15,739 bases of DNA. Origin: Acidimicrobiia bacterium. Lineage in GTDB: Bacteria > Actinomycetota > Acidimicrobiia > Spongiisociales > SHLN01. The notes beneath the pieces were generated by a model. It searched no databases. It was given only the letters and a program-made list of their open reading frames with translations, and was not told the origin of the DNA. How positions within the stretch are numbered: the stretch's first letter is position 1; every line of letters starts with the position of its first letter. Both the position numbers and the translations under genes were made by a program. Positions 1-7,330 of this stretch are shown here, in pieces. The stretch is from NCBI GenBank assembly GCA_013043085.1, contig JABDOU010000113.1:1-15739 (forward strand), given 5' to 3'.

Positions 1-111
1 AGCCTGCGGCTGAGGAGCCTGCGGCTGAGGAGCCTGCGGCTGAGGAGCCTGCTGCCGAAGAGGAGCCCGCCGCTGAAGAACCCGCCGCCGAAGAACCCGC
101 AACCGATCAAG
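1..111 (+). repeat. 15-bp coding tandem repeat (PAAEE units)
   Basis: Three perfect 15-bp copies (agcctgcggctgagg) occupy 1-45 and probably continue left of the window. They are followed by degenerate copies at 46-60, 79-93 and 94-108 that keep the PAAEE amino-acid pattern while the DNA drifts. The unit is a multiple of three, so copy number can change without shifting the frame. The identical copies at the left edge suggest recent slippage or expansion. Confidence 0.85.
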
Positions 112-146
112 CGTCAACTGACGACGAAGAAAACACGGAGGAATAA
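1..146 (+). CDS. rplJ: C-terminal tail of a probable 50S ribosomal protein L10 (5' end outside window)
   Basis: Only the last 47 codons are visible, ending in TAA at 144-146. They encode a Pro/Ala/Glu repeat (PAAEE units) that closes with a short acidic Asp/Glu-rich end. Nothing of the L10 core is in the window, so the name rests on position: it lies directly before rplL with no spacer, the standard rplJ-rplL order. L10 binds 23S rRNA and carries L7/L12 dimers on its C-terminal helix, so the repeat would be a disordered extension beyond that helix. The last codons hold the Shine-Dalgarno-like GGAGGAA for rplL, so the two genes are probably translationally coupled. Another Ala/Glu-rich protein cannot be excluded. 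Confidence 0.6.
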   Translation, partial: PAAEEPAAEEPAAEEPAAEEEPAAEEPAAEEPATDQASTDDEENTEE

Positions 147-530
147 ATGGCAAAGATGTCTACTGAGGACTTCATCAAGGCTTTCGAGGAGATGACCGTC
201 CTCGAGTTGAACGACCTGCGCAAGGCGTTCGAGGAGCACTTTGATGTGACTGCAGCAGCCCCTATGGCAGTCGCCGCTGCCGGCGGTGGAGATGCAGGAG
301 CTGCCGCAGCCGAAGAAAAAGACGAATTCGACGTCATGCTCACCGGAGATGGTGGCAACAAGATTCAGGTCATCAAGGCCGTGCGTGGCATTACCAAGCT
401 CGGTCTGAAGGAAGCCAAGGATCTCGTCGAGAGTGCCCCCGTTGCTGTCCTCGAAGGTGTGAACCAGGCCGATGCCGATGCGGCCAAGGCAACGATCGAG
501 GAAGCCGGCGGTCAGGTAGAACTCAAGTAG
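147..530 (+). CDS. rplL: 50S ribosomal protein L7/L12
   Basis: This 127-residue protein has the usual L7/L12 length and three-part design. Residues 1-34 are the helical dimerisation domain that sits on L10. An Ala/Gly-rich hinge follows at about 35-57. The globular C-terminal domain starts near EFDVML and contains the conserved KIQVIKAVR and LGLKEAKDLVE segments that recruit translational GTPases. ATG 147 directly abuts the preceding stop TAA and is served by GGAGGAA in the preceding gene. The ORF ends in TAG at 528-530. In the ribosome it forms the flexible stalk for EF-Tu, EF-G and other factors. It is followed by metZ rather than rpoB. Identification is secure. Confidence 0.98.
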   Translation: MAKMSTEDFIKAFEEMTVLELNDLRKAFEEHFDVTAAAPMAVAAAGGGDAGAAAAEEKDEFDVMLTGDGGNKIQVIKAVRGITKLGLKEAKDLVESAPVAVLEGVNQADADAAKATIEEAGGQVELK

Positions 531-544
531 ATCATGCTGGGCTC

Positions 545-1726
545 GTGAACCCGGAGGAGCTCGGGCCGGAAACACTCGCCGTTCGTGGCGGGCTGCGACG
601 CAGCGACTTCGACGAGACCTCGGAGGCTCTCTATCTCACCTCTGGCTATGTCTATGGGTCCGCGGAGGAAGCAGAGGCAGCGTTTGCCGGTGAGATCGAT
701 CGGTTCATCTATTCCCGCTACGGGAACCCGACTATCGAGACCTTCCAGGAGCGAATGCGGCTCATTGAGGGCGCTGAAGGGTGCTGGGCAACTGCCAGCG
801 GAATGGCTGCGGTCTTCTTCTCGCTGATTGCGAGTTTGGAATCGGGCGACCGGGTCGTTGCGGCCCGGGGACTGTTTGGTTCGTGCTTCGTGATCCTGAA
901 TGATCTGCTGCCGCGATGGAACATTCACACCGAGTTTGTGGATGGTTCCGATCTGGCGGCCTGGGAGGCAGCTCTCGCCGAGCCGGCGAAGGTCGTGTTT
1001 TTCGAGTCTCCCTCCAACCCGATGCAGGATCTCATCGACGTGCAAGCCGTTTCGGAGCTGGCCCATGCGGCCGGAGCGCGGGTCATCGTCGACAACGTGT
1101 TCGCCACCCCGGTGTTGCAGCGTCCGCTTGATCTAGGCGCGGACGTTGTCGTCTACTCAACAACCAAACACTTCGACGGTCAGGGCCGCACCCTCGGCGG
1201 CGCAATTCTCGGAACAAACCAGTTCCTTGATGACGAGGTGCAGCCGTTCATGCGACACACCGGGCCATCGATGAGTCCGTTCAACGCATGGGTGCTCGCC
1301 AAGAGTCTCGAAACGATGGCCATGCGAGTCGAGCGGATGAGCGAGCGAGCGTTGGGTCTCGCTGATTGGCTGGAGAGCCAGTCGGCGGTTCAGCGAGTGC
1401 TGTACCCGTACCTCCGTTCTCACCCGCAGTTTGATCTTGCCAGGCGACAGATGTCGGCCGGAGGCACCGTAGTGACCTTCGAGCTCTCCGGCGGTCAGGA
1501 AGCGTCATTCCGGTTTCTCAACGCGCTCGAATTGATCGATATCTCAAACAATCTGGGCGATTCCAAAACCCTCATGACGCATCCTGCGACCACGACGCAT
1601 CGGCGGCTCGGTCCGGATGTGAGAGCGCACATGGGTATCACTGATGGCATCCTTCGGATCTCGGTTGGGCTCGAAGCGATTGACGATATCAGAGCAGATC
1701 TCGAGCGCGGATTTGCTGCCGTCTAG
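545..1726 (+). CDS. metZ: O-succinylhomoserine sulfhydrylase (Cys/Met metabolism PLP enzyme)
   Basis: This 393-residue cytoplasmic PLP enzyme makes homocysteine from an activated homoserine ester and sulfide. Family hallmarks are ETLAVRGG near the N-terminus, SEALYLTSGYVYGSAEEA, YSRYGNPT, the aromatic-stacking region ASGMAAV, and YSTTKHFDGQGR, whose Lys208 should form the Schiff base. The YSTTKH-DGQGR form and the LTSGYV opening favour MetZ over MetB, MetC or MetY. The start is GTG at 545, only 14 nt after the rplL stop. An ATG at 534 runs into a stop after four codons and is in another frame. No clear ribosome-binding site or terminator lies in the 14-nt junction, so it may be co-transcribed with rplL. 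It converges on the metF-like gene, with stops 5 bp apart. Its product, homocysteine, is the substrate of the methyltransferase at 13176-14174. Confidence 0.9.
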   Translation: MNPEELGPETLAVRGGLRRSDFDETSEALYLTSGYVYGSAEEAEAAFAGEIDRFIYSRYGNPTIETFQERMRLIEGAEGCWATASGMAAVFFSLIASLESGDRVVAARGLFGSCFVILNDLLPRWNIHTEFVDGSDLAAWEAALAEPAKVVFFESPSNPMQDLIDVQAVSELAHAAGARVIVDNVFATPVLQRPLDLGADVVVYSTTKHFDGQGRTLGGAILGTNQFLDDEVQPFMRHTGPSMSPFNAWVLAKSLETMAMRVERMSERALGLADWLESQSAVQRVLYPYLRSHPQFDLARRQMSAGGTVVTFELSGGQEASFRFLNALELIDISNNLGDSKTLMTHPATTTHRRLGPDVRAHMGITDGILRISVGLEAIDDIRADLERGFAAV

Positions 1727-1731
1727 GAACC

Positions 1732-2592
1732 TCAGCTGAGGGCTTCGAGCATGTCCCGACGCCATTCTTCGGTACGCTCAACCTGGTTGAAGGTGTAGCA
1801 ATGGAACCCCTCGATGTTGATCCGATCGTCGGTCAGAGCGTGAGCCAACCCCAGAATGAGAGCGTCGGGGCTGTACCCGCCCGGCTTCACAAGACGCCCG
1901 ATCAGCTTGGGATTCTTGGCGGCGAACTTGATCGAGTCGCCGACGCCGATACGGGCCGAGATGCCCAGGAGCTTCTTGAGTTCTGCCGAGCCCGGAATCC
2001 CGAGATACACGGGCAGCTCGATGCCCCGATCACGTTGATGGCCGATCCAGTCTGTGATGGTGTCCGGCTCGAAGCACATTTGTGTGGTGATGTACTGGGC
2101 GAACGGGGCTTTGTCGACGATCGCTTGTTCCAGCAGCTCGTCTGAGATGATGGGATGACCTTCCGGGTATCCGGTGATCCCGAAGCTGTCGATGGTGTGG
2201 CCGATGTCGTCGATCGCTTGCAGAAGAGAGAAGGCATCAAAAAATTCTCCAGGCGGGTCGGCGTCGCCACCAACGATGAATACCCGGTGAATGCCGGCCT
2301 TATCGATCGCCTTGAGATTGGCCTCCAATTCGGCCCGGTCCGTGGTGAGTCTCGCAGAAAAATGGGGAATGACGTGCATTCCCATGTCCTGCAGCTGCAG
2401 CGACAAATCGATGGTCGCCTGCATGCCCTTGGCAGGTGAGGCGGTAACCGAGACGGTTGCTCTTTCCGGCAGGAATGCCGCCTGTTCTATTACGTTGCTG
2501 AGCGGGATGAGTTCGTAGTGGAGATTCTCGATGACGTTGCGGACGGCGGCGAGCTCGGTCGCATTCAGGTTTGTGACGTTCATCTTTGCCAT
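1732..2592 (-). CDS. metF: methylenetetrahydrofolate reductase-like protein (MetF family)
   Basis: This 286-residue protein is a TIM-barrel flavoprotein of the MetF family, which interconverts 5,10-methylene-THF and 5-methyl-THF. Visible features are YELIP near the N-terminus, where Glu27 matches the catalytic Glu of the family's FEFFPP motif; VSVTASPAKG; a strand-turn with GGDADPPG; GITGYPEGHP, which is typical of MetF; and AQYITTQMCFEP in place of the usual FITQ-F. The first methionine is at 2592, three nt after the mttB stop, with AGAGGT in the mttB end as ribosome-binding site. It is the last gene of the corrinoid operon. In this setting it could run in the oxidising direction, feeding methyl groups from betaines into methylene-THF, or could supply methyl-THF for methionine. 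Sequence alone does not give the direction. It is divergent from textbook MetF, but the family call is good. Confidence 0.85.
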   Translation of the reverse strand: MAKMNVTNLNATELAAVRNVIENLHYELIPLSNVIEQAAFLPERATVSVTASPAKGMQATIDLSLQLQDMGMHVIPHFSARLTTDRAELEANLKAIDKAGIHRVFIVGGDADPPGEFFDAFSLLQAIDDIGHTIDSFGITGYPEGHPIISDELLEQAIVDKAPFAQYITTQMCFEPDTITDWIGHQRDRGIELPVYLGIPGSAELKKLLGISARIGVGDSIKFAAKNPKLIGRLVKPGGYSPDALILGLAHALTDDRINIEGFHCYTFNQVERTEEWRRDMLEALS

Positions 2593-2595
2593 GTT

Positions 2596-4140
2596 CTAGA
2601 CCTCTGAGTTCGGGAGAGAAGCCTTTTTCTTCTCGATCCACTCTTTGAGTTCCTCATCTTTTGCCTCATCGATAGGGGGAGGTTCGTACGAGGCGAGTAG
2701 TTGCTTCCACTTCTTGTTTGCCCTGACCCTGGAGTCCTCCGAACCGTCCTCCTCCCATTTCTCGAAACTCTCGTTGTCTGCCATCTCCGAAACCCAGAAC
2801 GCTGTCTCGAAGTTGGCAAGCGTATGGGGCGAACCGAGAAAATGCTGACCGGGTCCACCATTTGTCAGCATGGCGTCGAGAGCGAGACCGGACTCCGAGA
2901 GATCCGGGCCTTTCACGTATGTTTCGATCATGGATGCCTGATCCGCATCGAGAATGAATTTCTCGTACCCCATGCTCAGCCCGCCCTCGAGCCATCCTGC
3001 TGTGTGTAGCAGGAAGTTGACTCCAGCAAAGATGGCCGACTGCATGCTCACCGCGCTCTCATAGGCGGCTTGAGCGTCTGAGATCTTGGATGCAGTGAAT
3101 GCCCCTCCCGACCGGAACGGAACTCCGAGACGCCTCGCCAGGCCCGCCATCATGAAGAGAACGAGCTGAGGTTCAGGGGTTCCGAAGGTAGGCGCCCCGG
3201 TTTGCATGGACATCGAACTGGCGAAGCTGCCGAAGATCGCGGGTGCACCTGGATTGACGATTTGAGTGAAGGCGATGCCGGACAGGGCCTCGGCCAGGGT
3301 CTGGGTGGCGGCACCGGCGGCCGATACCGGCGACATGGCACCGGCCAGAATGAACGGGGTGATAAGCGTCGCCTGGTTGTTTTCCGCATAGACCTTGGCG
3401 GATCCAAGCATGTTGTAGTCCCAGCCCATCGGAGAGTTGGCGTTTGCCAGACCCAGGACAACTGTGTTTTTCCTGACGAAATCCTCGCCGAAAAGAACCT
3501 TGCACATGTCCACCGTGTCCTGCGCTCGGGATGGATATGTGACGGATCCCATAAACGCCTTGTCGTGATAACGCATGTGGGCATAGACCATGTCGAGGTG
3601 GCGTTTGGTCACAGGCAGATCAACAGGTTCACACAGGGTGCCGCCGCCGTGGTGGAGCGAAGGAGTCATGTGCTGGAGTTTCGCAAAGTTGTTGAAATCC
3701 TCAATCGTGGCATACCGCCTCCCGTTGTCGAGATCGCGCACGAACGGTGAACCGTACGCGGGCACCAGCACGGTGTACGGGTCGCCGATGATGACGTTGT
3801 TGTCTGGATTGCGAGCCACCTGGGTGAACGAGGCCGGCGCCGAGGCTTGAATGATCTGCCTGCACATGCCGAGCGGAAAACGCACCCGGCTTCCCTCAAC
3901 GTCGGCGCCTGCCGACTTGAAGATCTCGGCTGCCTCGGGATAGTTGTCAACGTCGACCCCAATTTGCTCGAGTAGCACGTCGGCGTTGTGCTCGATCTGC
4001 TCGTAACCCTCCTGGCTGAGCACCTCCATCGGCTTGAGCTCGCGGGTCAAGTAGGGGACCCTTGCGACGGCTTTTGCGGCTTCACGTGCCGCGGCCCGTG
4101 CGGCCCGTCCTCCGCTGCGTCTGCTGGGGCGATCGGTCAT
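2596..4140 (-). CDS. mttB: MttB-family (non-pyrrolysine) amine/betaine:corrinoid methyltransferase
   Basis: This 514-residue cytoplasmic protein belongs to the trimethylamine methyltransferase (MttB) superfamily. Known members without pyrrolysine demethylate glycine betaine (MtgB), proline betaine, carnitine or gamma-butyrobetaine and methylate a corrinoid protein. Recognisable blocks include LHHGGGTLCEPVDLPV, TQIVNPGAPAIFGSF, MQTGAPTFGTPEPQL, RRLGVPFRSGG, and the late stretch with SMQSAIFAGVNFLLHTAGWL and GGLSMGYEKFILDADQ. There is no in-frame TAG within the ORF, and TAG is used as its terminator. ATG 4140 overlaps the preceding activator stop as ATGA, with GAGAGGAGT as ribosome-binding site. 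The open frame continues upstream to 4422, but that part is antisense overlap with the activator gene's frame and not family-like. The N-terminus is Arg/Ala-rich and the C-terminal tail is Lys/Glu-rich. The substrate is inferred as glycine betaine from the neighbouring dehydrogenase and is not proven. Confidence 0.92.
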   Translation of the reverse strand: MTDRPSRRSGGRAARAAAREAAKAVARVPYLTRELKPMEVLSQEGYEQIEHNADVLLEQIGVDVDNYPEAAEIFKSAGADVEGSRVRFPLGMCRQIIQASAPASFTQVARNPDNNVIIGDPYTVLVPAYGSPFVRDLDNGRRYATIEDFNNFAKLQHMTPSLHHGGGTLCEPVDLPVTKRHLDMVYAHMRYHDKAFMGSVTYPSRAQDTVDMCKVLFGEDFVRKNTVVLGLANANSPMGWDYNMLGSAKVYAENNQATLITPFILAGAMSPVSAAGAATQTLAEALSGIAFTQIVNPGAPAIFGSFASSMSMQTGAPTFGTPEPQLVLFMMAGLARRLGVPFRSGGAFTASKISDAQAAYESAVSMQSAIFAGVNFLLHTAGWLEGGLSMGYEKFILDADQASMIETYVKGPDLSESGLALDAMLTNGGPGQHFLGSPHTLANFETAFWVSEMADNESFEKWEEDGSEDSRVRANKKWKQLLASYEPPPIDEAKDEELKEWIEKKKASLPNSEV

Positions 4141-6110
4141 GCTGACTCCTCTCGGCGCCGACGGCGCGGCTTGTCGGATCGTGCCACCGATGGTGCCGGC
4201 AGGTCGACGACTGATTGCAAATTGAGAAAGGCCGCAGTTTTGTGGGGGATGCTCATTGCCTCCACGAAGTGCTGTTGGAACGATGGTTCGACAGCAGTTT
4301 CGATTTTTTCGACGGATCGTACAACCGCCTCGATTTCGCTCCGCGCCTCGGCGCTCAGCAACGCCATCATGGCCCCGGTGCCTGCTGCGTTGCCCGCAGC
4401 CGAGACCCGCGACAGATCGCAATCGGGAATCAATCCGAGCACCATGGCGTACGTGGTGTCGATATGGGACCCGAAGGCCCCGGCCAGCCGTATTTCATCC
4501 ACCGAATCGACTTCGAGGTGATCCATCAAGAGTCGTACCCCCGCATACAGAGCCGCCTTTGCCAGCTGGATCGCTCGCACGTCATTCTGGGTGATGCTGA
4601 TGGGATTCGGCCCGTCGACGAGAACGTAACTCCAGGTGCGGCCCTCTTCGACGATGCGGGGCGTGTCGCGATGGACGATGACTCCGTCGGTTGTGATGAT
4701 TCCTGCAAGGAACATCTCGGCGATGACCTCGATGATTCCTGAACCGCATATTCCCGTGACCTCTGCGGCATCGAAACCTTCTTCGTCGGACCACATGTCC
4801 TGACCGATGACCCGGTACCTCGGTTCGAGAGTATGGCGATCGATTCTCACCCGCTCGATGGCGCCGGGGGCAGCTCTCTGTCCGGATGAGATCTGGGCCC
4901 CCTCAAAGGCTGGACCGGTTGGTGAAGAGGCCGCCAGCAGCCGATCACGATTGCCGAGCACGATCTCGGCGTTGGTGCCGACGTCAACCAGGAGCTGGAT
5001 CGGGTCGCGTCGGTGCGGACCTTCTGAGAGGATGGCTCCCGCCGTATCGGCACCGACGTGACCTGCAATGCACGGTAGAACATACACCTGGGTTCCCGGA
5101 TTGGCATCCAGGTCTAGGGAAACTGCGTCAAGCGTCAGGGGCCGGTCGGTTGCAAGCGCAAAGGGCGCAGTTCCCAGGGGAGTGGGATCAATACCCAGCA
5201 CGAGATGATGCATGATGGGGTTTCCGACAAGGGTGATATCGAGGATGTCCTTGCGGTCAACCCCACCGTCGTGGGCCAGCCCTCCAATGATGTCGTTGAT
5301 GGCTTCGCGCACCGCGCGGGTCATGGCAGCGTCACCTCCCGGGTTCATCATCACGTAACTCACCCGCGACATCAGGTCTTCCCCGAATCGGATTTGAGGA
5401 TTCATCCTTCCCGAAGATGCGACCACCCGTCCGGAAGCAAGGTCGACAAGGTGCCCGGCAATCGTCGTGGAGCCGATATCGAAGGCGACGCCGTACGACA
5501 CATCGTGGAAGCCTGGCCACACCGCAATGATCCTTTTTCCGCTGTGGACGGCGACCGTGATCGATCGAACGCCCTTCGCCAGAGCAGGTTGGAGATCGGC
5601 CAGTAGCCGGTTCTCGAGCACGACGCCGGTCACCTGCCACTGCTCTTCCAGTGCGGTCATCACGCGTTCGAGATCCCCGGCGGGCTCATACATGCTCGGT
5701 GCCCCGACCTCGATGTAATAGAGGCGAACAATCGGATCCACTGCGATGGAGATGACGCCTGCCCTTTTACGGACGACCTGGCGGTGGACCTGAGAGCCGG
5801 GCGGTACGTCGATTACCACGTCGCGAAGCGCGGTGACTGCACACGACAGCCGATGGTCGTCTTCGAGTGAGCGCCTGCCTCGATACTCGAGCTCGGTTTT
5901 GCCCCGTTTGCTCAGCCGGTCGGGGTCTGCATCAATCTTCGGGTTGGATCCGACTGTGATTTGGCACCGTCCACATATCCCGCGGCCGCCGCACACCGAA
6001 TCGATGTCAACGCCCAGGTTGCGGGCTGCATCGAGCACAGTGGTGCCTATAGGGAACGTGCCGCGACGTCCCGATGGAGTAAAAACGACCTGAACATCAG
6101 AGCCGTTCAG
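4137..6110 (-). CDS. [2Fe-2S] ferredoxin / ASKHA-domain reductive activator of corrinoid proteins (DUF4445, RACo/RamA-like role)
   Basis: The protein would reduce corrinoid cofactor that has slipped to inactive Co(II), using an Fe-S cluster and ATP. An N-terminal ferredoxin-like domain has Cys in a C-x5-C-x2-C pattern, with a fourth Cys in RLSCAV (residues 40, 46, 49, 90 counted from CTG). A middle region is followed by the ASKHA domain beginning at GVAFDIGSTTIAG, with LLVDVGTNAEIVLG, TGICGSGIIE and RLAGAFGSHID. Start choice is unusual. The nearest standard start, GTG at 6038 (633 aa), would delete the first ferredoxin strands, which are clearly encoded upstream as VQVVFTP and GTFPIGTTVLDAA. 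No in-frame ATG, GTG or TTG lies between there and the in-frame TGA at 6114-6116. I therefore propose CTG at 6110 (657 aa), which has GAGGG seven nt upstream. The C-terminus carries five consecutive Arg residues. It is coupled to mttB by ATGA. Confidence 0.85.
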   Translation of the reverse strand: MNGSDVQVVFTPSGRRGTFPIGTTVLDAARNLGVDIDSVCGGRGICGRCQITVGSNPKIDADPDRLSKRGKTELEYRGRRSLEDDHRLSCAVTALRDVVIDVPPGSQVHRQVVRKRAGVISIAVDPIVRLYYIEVGAPSMYEPAGDLERVMTALEEQWQVTGVVLENRLLADLQPALAKGVRSITVAVHSGKRIIAVWPGFHDVSYGVAFDIGSTTIAGHLVDLASGRVVASSGRMNPQIRFGEDLMSRVSYVMMNPGGDAAMTRAVREAINDIIGGLAHDGGVDRKDILDITLVGNPIMHHLVLGIDPTPLGTAPFALATDRPLTLDAVSLDLDANPGTQVYVLPCIAGHVGADTAGAILSEGPHRRDPIQLLVDVGTNAEIVLGNRDRLLAASSPTGPAFEGAQISSGQRAAPGAIERVRIDRHTLEPRYRVIGQDMWSDEEGFDAAEVTGICGSGIIEVIAEMFLAGIITTDGVIVHRDTPRIVEEGRTWSYVLVDGPNPISITQNDVRAIQLAKAALYAGVRLLMDHLEVDSVDEIRLAGAFGSHIDTTYAMVLGLIPDCDLSRVSAAGNAAGTGAMMALLSAEARSEIEAVVRSVEKIETAVEPSFQQHFVEAMSIPHKTAAFLNLQSVVDLPAPSVARSDKPRRRRREESA

Positions 6111-6113
6111 TGT

Positions 6114-7019
6114 TCAGCCCTCGCCGACCGCTGCGCGCCGTCTGCGGCCCCTCGCCCGTCCGCCTTCTGGCGCATTCGGGTCGCGGTGCAAGGCAATCCA
6201 ACGGTTCGCATGAGCGTCGTTGCCGGTGAGTACGTCGCCTGCCATGATCGCGTGCCGGATCTCGGTTTCAAGCGGGTTGGTAATGGCAGACGTGAGACCG
6301 CTCGCCATTGCCATGTTGAGAAACGCAGCGTTGATTCCCTGCCGGTTTGGTAAACCAAAGCTCACATTGGAGGCCCCGCAGGTGGAGTTGACCCCAAGCT
6401 CATCGCGCAACCGACCTAGCAGGCGAAACACCTGGCGGCCTGCCGTTCCCATGGCTCCAATTGGCATGACGAGCGGGTCCACGACGATGTCCTCTTTTGG
6501 GATGCCGTGGTCGGCGGCGCGGTTTACGATCTTGCGGGCCACCTCGAAGCGCACGTCCGGATTTTCGGAAATCCCCGTTTCGTCATTGGTGATGGCGACG
6601 ACAGCAGCGCCATGTTTGGCGACGAGGGGCAGCACCCGCTCCATCTGTTCATCTTCGCCGGTCACGGAATTGACGAGCGCCTTGCCCTGGTACACCGCGA
6701 GGCCTGCTTCGAGGGCGTCCACGATCGACGAATCGATCGAAAGTGGCACATCGACGAGTCCCTGCACGAGTTGAACAGTTTTGGCGAGAATGGCCGGTTC
6801 GTCCGCGAGAGGGATACCGGCGTTGACATCCAGCATCTGCGCGCCTGCCTCGACCTGAGCAACTGCGTCGCTCTCGACCCGGCTGAAGTCTCCGGCCTTC
6901 ATTTCGGCGGCTAGCGCTTTCCGGCCGGTGGGATTGATGCGTTCGCCAATGATCACGAACGGTTGATCGAACCCGATGATGACTTCCCTGGTTGGGCTAC
7001 TGACGAATGTTCTGGTCAT
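6114..7019 (-). CDS. mtgA: methyltetrahydrofolate:corrinoid methyltransferase (pterin-binding, MtgA/AcsE/MetH-middle-domain family)
   Basis: This 301-residue pterin-binding TIM barrel transfers a methyl group between a corrinoid protein and tetrahydrofolate. Family blocks are GERINPTGRKAL (residues 25-36), LDVNAGIP (63-70), SIDSS, LVNSVTGE, VVDPLVMPIG and GASNVSFGLPNR; the last is characteristic of free-standing methyl-THF:corrinoid methyltransferases. ATG 7019 overlaps the upstream stop as ATGA, so the longer open frame to 7169 is rejected: its extra sequence is antisense-like and the family start fits MTRTFVSSPTRE. The C-terminus extends into an Arg-rich tail with several different Arg codons. 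The stop TGA at 6114-6116 is in frame with the following activator gene. In a betaine catabolic system it would load THF; in a split methionine synthase it would unload methyl-THF. It acts in the cytoplasm together with the corrinoid protein encoded at 7922-8611. Confidence 0.9.
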   Translation of the reverse strand: MTRTFVSSPTREVIIGFDQPFVIIGERINPTGRKALAAEMKAGDFSRVESDAVAQVEAGAQMLDVNAGIPLADEPAILAKTVQLVQGLVDVPLSIDSSIVDALEAGLAVYQGKALVNSVTGEDEQMERVLPLVAKHGAAVVAITNDETGISENPDVRFEVARKIVNRAADHGIPKEDIVVDPLVMPIGAMGTAGRQVFRLLGRLRDELGVNSTCGASNVSFGLPNRQGINAAFLNMAMASGLTSAITNPLETEIRHAIMAGDVLTGNDAHANRWIALHRDPNAPEGGRARGRRRRAAVGEG

Positions 7020-7330
7020 GCTTCTCCGTTCGGTGATGCCAGATAACCGAGATTGGCCACGCAGGCGTTGAGTACGTCTGATGTCCAGTCCCCGTCGAGT
7101 TCGTCCGCCCGGTGGGCAACGGCCTGTTCGAGGTTCTCTGTTTCGATGGTTTCTGTTTCCTTTCGCCACTCGGTCAAATATTCATCCGTGCCGATCATGC
7201 CGGCATCCATCGCGGCCCGGTCGATCGCAACCTGAAAGCGTTGAGGCAACTCGATGCGGTGTCTGATCTTGCCATCCTGGCCCGTGACCTGGGCCGGAAT
7301 ATCTCTCCAGTAAATGGTGGTGAGGTTCAC
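7016..7330 (-). CDS. small 'virulence factor'-family protein (PF13769-like), function unknown
   Basis: This 104-residue protein begins VNLTTIYWRDIPAQV and continues with an LPQRFQVAIDRAAM segment and a WRKETE stretch. This pattern matches what I recall of the small family labelled 'virulence factor' (PF13769). That label is misleading, because the family recurs in corrinoid methyltransferase loci and has no established biochemical role. GTG 7330 overlaps the preceding DUF1638 stop as GTGA, and its own stop overlaps the mtgA start as ATGA. The longer open frame to 7648 is antisense-like and is discarded. No membrane segment or signal peptide is visible; the central part looks helical and charged. 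Strict co-translation with DUF1638 and mtgA suggests a subunit or accessory factor of the methyl-transfer complex. The family name is from memory; the existence of the gene is well supported. Confidence 0.72.
   Translation of the reverse strand: MNLTTIYWRDIPAQVTGQDGKIRHRIELPQRFQVAIDRAAMDAGMIGTDEYLTEWRKETETIETENLEQAVAHRADELDGDWTSDVLNACVANLGYLASPNGEA

Noticed and set aside
114..575. Minus-strand ORF over rplL and similar long antisense frames through the window
   Set aside because: These mirror real genes in high-GC DNA, lack ribosome-binding sites and resemble no protein family.
1727..1731. Terminator between the convergent metZ and metF-like genes
   Set aside because: Only 5 bp separate the stops and no strong hairpin with a T-run is seen there; the same applies to the 4-bp gap at 14175-14178.
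2596..4140. Pyrrolysine-containing MttB
   Set aside because: No in-frame TAG occurs within the gene, several neighbours end in TAG, and no pyl genes are in the window.
4141..4422. N-terminal extension of the MttB ORF up to 4422
   Set aside because: It overlaps the activator's coding sequence in another frame, has no family resemblance, and the ATGA overlap with a good ribosome-binding site at 4140 explains the start.
6114..6116. Selenocysteine at the TGA between mtgA and the activator
   Set aside because: The TGA follows a complete MtgA-like protein and I see no stable stem-loop right after it; a plain stop followed by a CTG start is simpler.
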